Shown: positions 51,269 to 59,083 of the stretch, piece after piece | How positions within the stretch are numbered: position 1 is the first letter of the stretch | Layout of the letters: the number at the start of each line of letters is the position of its first letter | Source: Pseudomonas sp. PDM04 | GTDB taxonomy: Bacteria; Pseudomonadota; Gammaproteobacteria; Pseudomonadales; Pseudomonadaceae | Assembly (NCBI RefSeq): GCF_014851765.1 | Contig: NZ_JACVAI010000001.1 | Span: 186,001-250,000 of the forward strand | Reading direction: 5' to 3' | Length of the DNA: 64,000 nucleotides | Notes under the pieces: generated by a model | What the model was told of the DNA's origin: nothing | Seen by the model: only the letters and a program-made list of their open reading frames with translations | Database searches by the model: none | Position numbers and translations under genes: made by a program

Positions 51269-53812
51269 ATGTCTCAACTTCCATCCCGACGTCACACCCT
51301 CGGTGTAGTTTTCTCCATGGGCGCTGCCAGCCTCGCGCCCGTTGACACCGCCAGCGCCGAAACCGATTACGAGAAAGACCGACTGGAAACCGTGGTGGTC
51401 ACCGGTTCCCGGGTCGAGACCACCGCCCTCAAAGCCCTGGCCCCGGTGCAATTGATCAAGGGCGAGGCCCTGCGCTCCACGGGGGCCAGCGACTTGCGCC
51501 GCGCCCTGTCGCTGGTCGCGCCGTCGTACATCAACATCAACAGCAACGGCGGCGCCCTGTCGAAGAACGTTGGCGGCTCCTCGCTGCGAGGGCTGTCGGG
51601 CAACCAGGTGCTGGTGCTGGTCAACGGCAAACGCCGTCACGGCACCTCGATGATCAACAACAGCGGCGGCGCGACCCTGGGCTCCTCCGCCGCAGACCTC
51701 GGGCTGATCCCGATCTCGGCGGTGGAACGGGTCGAAGTGTTGACCGATGGCGCAGCGGCCCAGTACGGCTCCGATGCGATTGCCGGAGTGATCAACGTCA
51801 TCCTCAAGTCCTCGGCGTCCGGTGGTTCGGCGGACGTGTCCTATGGCGAGTACAACCACGACGTGTCCAAGGTCGGCAACCTGGGCGATGCGGGCGCCAC
51901 CTACACCGGCGGGCTGAACTCGGGGTTTGCGCTCGGTGAAAACGGCGGCTTCGCCAACCTCAGCCTGTCGTACCTGAAAACCGGCGACAGCCACACCGTC
52001 GGGCCGTGGAAACAGCCGTCGCAAGCGATCTGGCAGATCTACGCCGCGCCCAACGATCCGCGTGAAGCCTCGGCCAACCGCAACGTGCCGGAAAACTACG
52101 AGGTGGTGCCGATCCAGGAAAGCACCAGTTTCGCCTACAACCTCGGGTTGCCGCTCAACGACAACCTGTCGCTGTATTCCTTCGCCACCTACAGCCCCCG
52201 CACCTCGGAGGCCAAGGGTTCGTTCCGCTCGGAAACCAACGCCACGGCGAACGTCGTGACCACCCCCGGCGGCTACAGTTCGCGCCTGCAGACCAAGGAA
52301 GAGGACCTGCAACTCAACGTTGGCCTCAAGGCCGAAGACCTGCTCGGCTGGGCCTGGGATGCGGGCCTCAGTTACGGGCAGAACCGCGCCGACATCAACA
52401 TCCTCAACACCACCAACCCGTCCTTCGGCGCGCTGTTGCCGTTGCAGAACATGCACGCCGGCGACCTGACCTTCGCCGAGAGCATCGCCTCGCTGTCCGC
52501 CCAGCGCGCCTTCGACACCGGGCTGTTCGAGCATCCGCTGAACGTCACGGTCGGCACCGAGTACCGCTACAACCGCCTTGAACTCGGCGCCGGCGAGTAC
52601 TACTCCTATGCCGGTGGCGGCTACCGCTACCCCAACGATTATCCGGCGGTGAACCTGCGCGGCAGATTGGCGGGAGCCGGCTCGGCGTTCCTCACGGGGT
52701 TCAGCCCGCAGTTCGAATTCGACGAGTCGCGGCACAACACGGCGTTCTACGTGGACTTTGCCCAGAAGATCACCGACAAGTGGGACAGCGGCCTGGCGGT
52801 GCGCTACGAGGACTACTCGGACTTCGGTTCGGCGGTGGCGGGCAAGTTTTCCAACCGCTACCAGTTCACCGAACAGGTGGCCTTGCGCGGCACCGTGAGC
52901 AACGGTTTCCGGGCGCCGTCCCTGGCCGAACAGAACTACCAGAGCGCGACGGTGCAACCGGTCAACGACCCGATCACCAACACCTCGTACATTTCCTACT
53001 ATTACGACACCCTGCGCCCGGACGCTCCCGCCGCCCAGGCGCTCGGGGCGAAGAAGCTCAAGCCGGAGAAGTCGACCAACGTCAGCTTCGGCCTGGTATT
53101 CACCCCGACCGATCGCCTCTCGGCCTCGGTGGATGTGTACCAGATCGACATCCGCGACCGGATTTTCCTCACCGGCGCCTTCAACGGTTTCAACAACGCC
53201 GCCGTGGCCCAGGCGCTGACCAGCGCCGGGTTGACCAGCCAACAGCAGGTTCGCTACTTCACCAACTTTGGCGATACCCAGACCCGTGGCATCGAGTTCA
53301 AACTCGACTATGACGCCGACTACGATCGCTTCGGCCGGGCCCACTGGGGCCTGAGCTATGCGCGCAACCGCACCAAGGTCAAGAGCGTCGACGACCCGGC
53401 GGTACTGAGCAATGCCGGGCTGAGCCTGCTGGATCGCGAGCGCATCACCCTGCTTGAAGAAGCCTTGCCGCAGAACATCGTGCGCGGCTCCCTCGACTGG
53501 CAATTGGGCAAATTCCAGGTGCAGTTGACCGAGCACTACTACTCCAAGACCCGTGCGGTGAACAATGTGCTCAACCGCGCCCAGGACTCCACCACCAGTG
53601 ACTCGTTCATCACCGATGCGGCCTTGAGCTACCTGGTCACCGACAACATCAAGGCCACTCTCGGCGCCAACAACCTGTTCAACAAACGCCCGCCGAACCA
53701 GCCCGACAGCCTGGCCTCGACCATCAACCATGAAGACCCCTACGCCAACCGCAACACGCCGTACGGCATTGGCGGCGGTTTCTATTACGCGCGCCTGAGC
53801 TACGACTGGTAA
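51269..53812 (+). CDS. TonB-dependent outer-membrane receptor 1
   Basis: An 847-residue receptor. After the signal peptide (to about residue 30) comes the TonB box ETVVVTGSR at residues 40-48. Then the plug domain follows (VLVLVNGKRRH and DGAAAQYGSDAIAGVINVIL) and a long beta-barrel ending in an aromatic C-terminus (YYARLSYDW). It imports a substrate that porins cannot pass. It is placed between a DszC-like gene and a binding protein, and the dedicated TonB-ExbBD is at 35-37 kb. Confidence 0.93.
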   Translation: MSQLPSRRHTLGVVFSMGAASLAPVDTASAETDYEKDRLETVVVTGSRVETTALKALAPVQLIKGEALRSTGASDLRRALSLVAPSYININSNGGALSKNVGGSSLRGLSGNQVLVLVNGKRRHGTSMINNSGGATLGSSAADLGLIPISAVERVEVLTDGAAAQYGSDAIAGVINVILKSSASGGSADVSYGEYNHDVSKVGNLGDAGATYTGGLNSGFALGENGGFANLSLSYLKTGDSHTVGPWKQPSQAIWQIYAAPNDPREASANRNVPENYEVVPIQESTSFAYNLGLPLNDNLSLYSFATYSPRTSEAKGSFRSETNATANVVTTPGGYSSRLQTKEEDLQLNVGLKAEDLLGWAWDAGLSYGQNRADINILNTTNPSFGALLPLQNMHAGDLTFAESIASLSAQRAFDTGLFEHPLNVTVGTEYRYNRLELGAGEYYSYAGGGYRYPNDYPAVNLRGRLAGAGSAFLTGFSPQFEFDESRHNTAFYVDFAQKITDKWDSGLAVRYEDYSDFGSAVAGKFSNRYQFTEQVALRGTVSNGFRAPSLAEQNYQSATVQPVNDPITNTSYISYYYDTLRPDAPAAQALGAKKLKPEKSTNVSFGLVFTPTDRLSASVDVYQIDIRDRIFLTGAFNGFNNAAVAQALTSAGLTSQQQVRYFTNFGDTQTRGIEFKLDYDADYDRFGRAHWGLSYARNRTKVKSVDDPAVLSNAGLSLLDRERITLLEEALPQNIVRGSLDWQLGKFQVQLTEHYYSKTRAVNNVLNRAQDSTTSDSFITDAALSYLVTDNIKATLGANNLFNKRPPNQPDSLASTINHEDPYANRNTPYGIGGGFYYARLSYDW

Positions 53813-53869
53813 GCCCCTCGCCACCTGGCTCCCTGGCTCAGGGAGCCCTCGCCTGAAAGGTCTTTTCCC

Positions 53870-55462
53870 ATGGTTACGCGACGTACATTTCTCGGCTACT
53901 CCCTGGCTTCAACCGCCGCCGTCGGCCTGCTGGGTCATCGTCCTGGTTTGGCAAACACCCGCGGCGGCACCCTGATCATCGCGCAAAATCCCGAACCCAC
54001 GGTGCTCACCACCGGGCTGACCACGGCCCCGGCCACACAATTGATTTCACCGAAGATTTTCGATGGCCTGCTGTACCTCAGCCCGCAGAACGGGCCGCAA
54101 CCGCAACTGGCGGAAAGCTGGAGCTTCAGCCCCGACGGTTTGCAGGTCACGTTCAAACTGCGCCCGGGCGTGTTGTGGCATGACGGGCGGCCGTTCACCT
54201 CGGCGGACGTCGCCTTTTCGGTAATGGAGGTCTGGAAAAAATACAGCTCCCGTGGGCGTTCGGCGTTCCCCAATGTCCAAAGCGTCGAGACACCCGACCC
54301 GCTCACGGCGGTGTGGAACCTGTCGCGCCCGACGCCGTACCTGCTCAGTGCGTTGAACGCCCGGGACTCACAGGTACTGCCCAAGCACCTGTACGCCGGC
54401 ACCGACATCCTCAACAACCCGGCCAATACTGCGCCCATCGGCACCGGGCCGTTCCGGGTCAAGGAGTGGGTACGGGGCAACTACCTGACGCTGGAGCGCA
54501 ACCCCGATTACTGGCAAAGCGGCAAGCCGTTACTCGATCAGGTGATCTACCGGTTTATCGCTGACCCGTCGTCGGTGTCGGCGGCGCTGGAAACCGGCGC
54601 GGTGCATGTGGCCTATGCCGACACCCTGTCCAACAGTGAAATCAAACGCCTGAAACACCACCCGGCGCTTACCGTGCATGATCGGCTCAACACCTACGGC
54701 GGCACCGGCATCATGGCTTTCGAGTTCAATCTGCAACGCCCGGAATTCCAGGATGTGCGGGTCCGCCAGGCGTTCGCCCATGCCATCGACAAGCAGTTCA
54801 TCCTGGACAACATCCTGCTCGGCCAGGGCACCACGGCCGACTCGCCGATCCCGAAGAATTTCCCGCAGTTCTACAGCGCCGATGTGCCGCAGTATCCATT
54901 CGACCTGAAGCGCGCCGAAGCCCTGCTCGAAGAAGCCGGCTTGAAGCGCGACAAGGATGGCGTTCGTCTGCGGATCAGGAATGACCCGAGCCCTTCGGCG
55001 GCGTACCAGCAGACCGCGAACTTCCTGCGCAGCAGCTTTGCGAAAATTGGCGTGAAGCTGGACATCCGCAACCAGGACTACGCGCAATTCATCGACCGCA
55101 TCTACGGTCGCTACGACTTCGACACCAACCTGTCCCCCGCGTCCACCGCGCCAGACCCGGCCATTGGCTTGCAACGGTTCTACTGGAGCAAGAACATTCA
55201 CTCGGGGGTCGCCTACTCCAACGCTACCCATTATTCGAACGCCCAGGTCGATGCATTGCTGGAGCAGGCCCAGGTCGACAACGACCCGCAACGCCGCTGG
55301 GATCTTTACCACCAGGTGCAGAAAAAAGTGCTGGAGGACGTGCCAAGGATTCCGATCGTTTCCAGTGAAGATGCGTTACTGGCCAGAAGCACCGTACAAA
55401 ACCTCACCGACTCGACCGGCGGCGGCTTCATTGGCAACTTGAGCAATGTGACGCTGGGTTAA
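53870..55462 (+). CDS. Opp/Dpp-type substrate-binding protein with Tat signal, copy 2
   Basis: A 530-residue paralogue of the binding protein at 48245. TRRTFLGYSLASTAAVGLLG is a twin-arginine signal. The mature start includes NPEPTVLTTGLTT, matching copy 1 (FPEPTVLTNALTT). GAAAGG precedes the ATG, 57 bases after the receptor gene. Copy 2 may serve the second permease set that begins at 63294. Confidence 0.9.
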   Translation: MVTRRTFLGYSLASTAAVGLLGHRPGLANTRGGTLIIAQNPEPTVLTTGLTTAPATQLISPKIFDGLLYLSPQNGPQPQLAESWSFSPDGLQVTFKLRPGVLWHDGRPFTSADVAFSVMEVWKKYSSRGRSAFPNVQSVETPDPLTAVWNLSRPTPYLLSALNARDSQVLPKHLYAGTDILNNPANTAPIGTGPFRVKEWVRGNYLTLERNPDYWQSGKPLLDQVIYRFIADPSSVSAALETGAVHVAYADTLSNSEIKRLKHHPALTVHDRLNTYGGTGIMAFEFNLQRPEFQDVRVRQAFAHAIDKQFILDNILLGQGTTADSPIPKNFPQFYSADVPQYPFDLKRAEALLEEAGLKRDKDGVRLRIRNDPSPSAAYQQTANFLRSSFAKIGVKLDIRNQDYAQFIDRIYGRYDFDTNLSPASTAPDPAIGLQRFYWSKNIHSGVAYSNATHYSNAQVDALLEQAQVDNDPQRRWDLYHQVQKKVLEDVPRIPIVSSEDALLARSTVQNLTDSTGGGFIGNLSNVTLG

Positions 55463-55493
55463 TGGTTGCTCACAAGACCCGCATCCACCTCGG

Positions 55494-55582
55494 AACCTGT
55501 GGCAGCGAGCCTGCTCGCGATAAGGGCTTCACATCCGGCATCCACGACGCCTGACACTCCGCCCTCGCGAGCAAGCCCGCGC
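55494..55582. repeat. REP elements
   Basis: Two REP-type halves in opposite orientation (CAGCGAGCCTGCTCGCGATA near 55503 and CCTCGCGAGCAAGCCCGCGC near 55563) between the convergent binding-protein and oxygenase genes. Confidence 0.7.
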
Positions 55583-56761
55583 CTACCCGCGCGGCACCAG
55601 TTGGCGCAGGGCGCTGGCTTTCACCAGCCGTTCAAGCAACTGGCGCAGATCGCCCGGAGGGACCTGTGGCGACTGCCGACTCAGTCGGGGCAGGTCAAAG
55701 GCTGACGTGCGTTGCTGTAGCCACTGGATGGCGGGCAGCAATCCGTCGGGGACTTCACTGTCGAAGGTCACCCGCGGCCGCCAGTCCTGATCGAGCGCGG
55801 TCACCTGCAAATGCACGCGTCCAGGCGCAGAAGGCGTCACGGCAAGCTGCGAGCCGGGCACCCGCAGCAGCTCGGTGCTCTCCACCGGCGGCGTCGAACT
55901 CCAGTCAAGAATCGGTTGCTGCGCGTTGTTGACCAGGCGCGCGGCCAGTTCCCCGAGCAAGGTCGTCAACCCGTCGCGCTGCGCCTCCACCCCGCCATAC
56001 AACGGCAAGCGCCAGCGCGAGTCCCCCAGCAACCACGGCTGCAACCACCGCAGCAGCGCATCGGCCAACACTGGCGGGCGGATGACGATGCTCAGGGACA
56101 ACGACGGCTCCCGTGCCTCAGTCCGATGCCAGGTGCCGCGCGGCAGAAACAGCACTGAGCCGGGTTGCATCTCGTGCGGGGTGAACAGCACCTGCGAAGG
56201 ATCGGGAAATCCCGCACGAGCCTGTTCGTAGAGGTTTTCCACCGCCACCATGTCGGGGCCGAATTGTGCGCCATACGGCAACTCGATCTCGGTCATTGGC
56301 GCCACGTAAAAGGTCTTGCGGCCCAGCAACTGAATGGAGATCACTTCCTCGGCATCGTAATGACAGGAGACCCCGTCATCCCCCGCCGAAGCAAAGGCGC
56401 TCAACCGCGCGCTGCCCGTCGCCACGCCCAGTTCACGCTCCAATTGGCGCAGAAAACCGGGCGCACCGGGCAGCGTCTGGGCAATGTCCTGCAGAAACAC
56501 CGTGAGCCCCAACTGCAACAGGCTCGCGGCATTGGCCTGGCTGTCGAATGTCTTGGGTGAGCGCAAGCCACGACCGAACGACAATGGCCCACGGTAACGA
56601 TCGGCCAACGCTTCAGGGCTGCTTAACAGCGGCTGCCGGAACACGTCCGGCAACCTTGCCAGCGGCCCGTGCTGGACACGGATCGCCGAGGGCCATGCCG
56701 AGCCTTCAACGCTGAGCCCTGGCGTACCGAACAACTGGCCGAGCAGGCTCAACTCAGCCAC
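55583..56761 (-). CDS. JmjC-type Fe(II)/2-oxoglutarate oxygenase-like protein
   Basis: A 392-residue protein with a JmjC/cupin_8-type core. The iron triad is His134 and Asp136 (CHYDAEEV) and His212 (RGTWHRTEA). Lys149 (LLGRKTFYV) is placed like the 2-oxoglutarate-binding Lys. It resembles ribosomal-oxygenase-type bacterial JmjC proteins. The start is GTG 56761, overlapping the SsuD-like gene by 8 bases, so it is co-translated with a desulfonation enzyme. A role in oxygenating the sulfur compound, in the manner of TauD or AtsK, is possible but would be a different fold family for that task. A peptide hydroxylase is the alternative. Confidence 0.72.
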   Translation of the reverse strand: MAELSLLGQLFGTPGLSVEGSAWPSAIRVQHGPLARLPDVFRQPLLSSPEALADRYRGPLSFGRGLRSPKTFDSQANAASLLQLGLTVFLQDIAQTLPGAPGFLRQLERELGVATGSARLSAFASAGDDGVSCHYDAEEVISIQLLGRKTFYVAPMTEIELPYGAQFGPDMVAVENLYEQARAGFPDPSQVLFTPHEMQPGSVLFLPRGTWHRTEAREPSLSLSIVIRPPVLADALLRWLQPWLLGDSRWRLPLYGGVEAQRDGLTTLLGELAARLVNNAQQPILDWSSTPPVESTELLRVPGSQLAVTPSAPGRVHLQVTALDQDWRPRVTFDSEVPDGLLPAIQWLQQRTSAFDLPRLSRQSPQVPPGDLRQLLERLVKASALRQLVPRG

Positions 56762-57815
56762 GACGCGCCACGGCAGCGCGTACCAGCGGGATCACGTCAC
56801 GGCCAAAAACCAGGGTGTCGGGCACCGGATCGAAGCCGCGAATCAGGAACTTGTCGACGCCGAGCCTGTGGTACTCCAGCAACGCATCCGCCACCTGCTG
56901 CGGTGTGCCGACCAGCGCAGTGGAATTGCCATGCGCGCCGGTGACCGCCGCAAACTCCGTCCACAAACGCTCGTCGAGCACCGCCCCCTGGGCCGCCGCC
57001 TCGCGCAGACGCTGGGAACCGACGTTCTGGTGCAAGGCCGGGGCCGCCGGGTATCTGGCTTTCGCCGCCGCCAGCAGCTCCCGGCTGCGGGCCCACGCGG
57101 CGTCTTCGGTGTCCGCCACCAACGGCCGGAATGCCAGGAGGAACTTGATCTCGTTTTCCCGTCCATACCGGGCCGCCGCCTGGCGGACGTTGGCGATGGT
57201 CTCGGCGGTCTGCGCCAGCGACTCGCCCCACAACGCATAGACCTCGGCGTGCTGCCCCGCCACTTCGAACGCGGCCGCCGATGAGCCGCCAAAGAAAATC
57301 GGCACCCCGGCTCTGTGCCACGGCTTGACCGAGGACAGCGCCCCTTTGACCCGGTAGTAATCGCCCTGGTGATCAAACGGCTGGTCGCTGTGCCAGACTT
57401 TTTTCACCACGGTCAGGTACTCGGCGGTGCGTGCATAACGCTCATCCTTGGCGAGAAAGTCACCGTCGCGTTGCTGGTCCTCGTCGGTGCCGCCACTGAT
57501 CACGTGCACCGCCAGCCGGCCTTCGCTGAACTGGTCGAGCGTCGCCAGCTGCCGGGCGGCAACGGTCGGCGCGACGAAACCGGGCCGGTGGGCGAGCATC
57601 ACCCCCAGGCGTTCGGTGTTGTGCAGCACATACGCGGCAATCTGGTTGTTGTCCGGCCAGGTGGCAAAGCTGCCGATCAACAGGCGATCGAAGCCATTGG
57701 CCTCGGCGGTGTGCGCCATGTGCCTGATGTACGCCTTGTCGATGATCGGGCCACTGGCCTCGATGGTTTCCGCGCCGGTACGGCTGCTGGTGTGGCCGAT
57801 GAACTCGAGACTCAT
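56754..57815 (-). CDS. SsuD-like FMNH2-dependent monooxygenase
   Basis: A 353-residue luciferase-fold monooxygenase of the alkanesulfonate monooxygenase (SsuD) group, which cleaves sulfonates to aldehyde and sulfite with reduced FMN. SEGRLAVHVISGGTDEDQQRDG and HQGDYYRVKGALSSVKPW are characteristic, as is VGTPQQVADALLEYHRLGVDKFLIRGF. CAGGAGCC precedes the ATG. No flavin reductase (SsuE-like) gene is visible in the window, so reduced flavin must come from elsewhere. Follows the SfnG-like enzyme by 30 bases. Confidence 0.85.
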   Translation of the reverse strand: MSLEFIGHTSSRTGAETIEASGPIIDKAYIRHMAHTAEANGFDRLLIGSFATWPDNNQIAAYVLHNTERLGVMLAHRPGFVAPTVAARQLATLDQFSEGRLAVHVISGGTDEDQQRDGDFLAKDERYARTAEYLTVVKKVWHSDQPFDHQGDYYRVKGALSSVKPWHRAGVPIFFGGSSAAAFEVAGQHAEVYALWGESLAQTAETIANVRQAAARYGRENEIKFLLAFRPLVADTEDAAWARSRELLAAAKARYPAAPALHQNVGSQRLREAAAQGAVLDERLWTEFAAVTGAHGNSTALVGTPQQVADALLEYHRLGVDKFLIRGFDPVPDTLVFGRDVIPLVRAAVARRG

Positions 57816-57845
57816 GGTGGGCTCCTGATAAAGCGATGCGAGAGG

Positions 57846-59012
57846 TTACAGGCGCAGGCCGGCCTGCTTGAGCAGCGGCAGGATGCGCTCGCCGAAATAC
57901 GCCAGGTCCACGGCAAAATCGTGGAAATTCAATTGCACACCATCGATGCCGGCGGCCTTGAGCGCCACCAGTTGCTCGACCACCTGCTCTGGCGTGCCGA
58001 CGATTTCGATGTTGCCGCCCAGACCCAACCCTGTGTTGCGCGAGCCGTCTGCCCGGCCCCGCCAGGCATGGGCGTCGCTGGCATAAGCCTTGTGATTGCC
58101 AAAGGCGCCGGGGATCTTGTTGCCGATAATCGCTTCCAGGTACTCACGGGTTTGGGCTTCGGTATCGCGGCTGACAATGATCGGGTTGATGATGGTTCGC
58201 ACCTCGCGGCCAAACGCCCGGGCGCGTGCCTTGATGTTCTGCACGTGGGCAGGAATGTCTTCCAGCGTCTCGCGAATCCCTGCGCCCGAGGAGTTGGTGA
58301 TGAACACCAGGTCGGAATGGCTGGCGGCGAAATCGATCCCCGCCTCCGACCCTGTGGCCGTGACCAGCACCGGACGCCCGAAGAGCGGCTTGGGTGTGAT
58401 GTAGCCGTCCTTGATCCGCCAGCCATGCCGGCCTTCGTAGGTGAAGTTCTCGTTGCTGCTCCACAACGTATTGAGCACGTCGAACAGCTCGCCGGTCAGT
58501 TCATAACGCTGGTCATGCTCGATCTGTGGGTGACCGAACATTTCATGCTCGATGGGCCGGTGTCCGGTGACGATGTTGATGCCCCAGCGCCCCTTCGCGA
58601 TATGGTCCAGGGTCGCGCCGTACTTGGCGATGTGCAGCGGGTGCAACGGGCCGTAGAGCACGTGGATGGTCGACACCAGAATGATGCTGTGGGTAATCGC
58701 CGCCATCGCGCCGAGGGCGATGAACGAATCCAGCGATGCCTCGCCGTCGTAACCGCCCTTGGGCAGCCACTGGGTGCGGCTGAAAGCCAGGTCGAAACCC
58801 AGGGCTTCGGCCTGCTGGACGATTTTGGCGTTGTAGTCGAAGGTCCAGGTGTTGGACGTCGGGTGGCTGGTCAGGCGGATGTCCTGCATGTTGAGGAACA
58901 CCCCCAGCAGCAAGGGTTGCTCCAGGGCCTTGCTCAAGGGGCTGTCGGCGAAGTCCAGCGGTGCCGGAAACGCCGCGCGTTCAATCGGTTCATTGACGTG
59001 GGGCTGAGCCAT
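57846..59012 (-). CDS. SfnG/DszA-like FMNH2-dependent monooxygenase
   Basis: A 388-residue luciferase-fold monooxygenase related to dimethylsulfone monooxygenase SfnG and to DszA/NtaA. TWTFDYNAKIVQQAEALGFDLAFSRTQW resembles SfnG, as do LDHIAKGRWGINIVTG and FEGRHGWR-type segments. It should cleave a C-S bond of a sulfone or related compound to a sulfinate, the substrate class of the DszB-like desulfinases. ATG 59012 is chosen because the preceding extension is basic and atypical. The receptor gene ends 71 bases upstream. Confidence 0.75.
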   Translation of the reverse strand: MAQPHVNEPIERAAFPAPLDFADSPLSKALEQPLLLGVFLNMQDIRLTSHPTSNTWTFDYNAKIVQQAEALGFDLAFSRTQWLPKGGYDGEASLDSFIALGAMAAITHSIILVSTIHVLYGPLHPLHIAKYGATLDHIAKGRWGINIVTGHRPIEHEMFGHPQIEHDQRYELTGELFDVLNTLWSSNENFTYEGRHGWRIKDGYITPKPLFGRPVLVTATGSEAGIDFAASHSDLVFITNSSGAGIRETLEDIPAHVQNIKARARAFGREVRTIINPIIVSRDTEAQTREYLEAIIGNKIPGAFGNHKAYASDAHAWRGRADGSRNTGLGLGGNIEIVGTPEQVVEQLVALKAAGIDGVQLNFHDFAVDLAYFGERILPLLKQAGLRL

Positions 59013-59083
59013 TTCGATATCCTTTTTAGGCGAATGAAAGGCTGGGACACCCCGGCGGCAAACGCGCCGGCGTGCCACCGCGA

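Noticed and set aside
51167..53824. 885-residue open reading frame antisense to receptor 1
   Set aside because: Val/Gly/Arg-rich with no domain, no signal, mirrors the codon bias of the true receptor gene on the other strand. The plus-strand product has a TonB box, plug and barrel ending.
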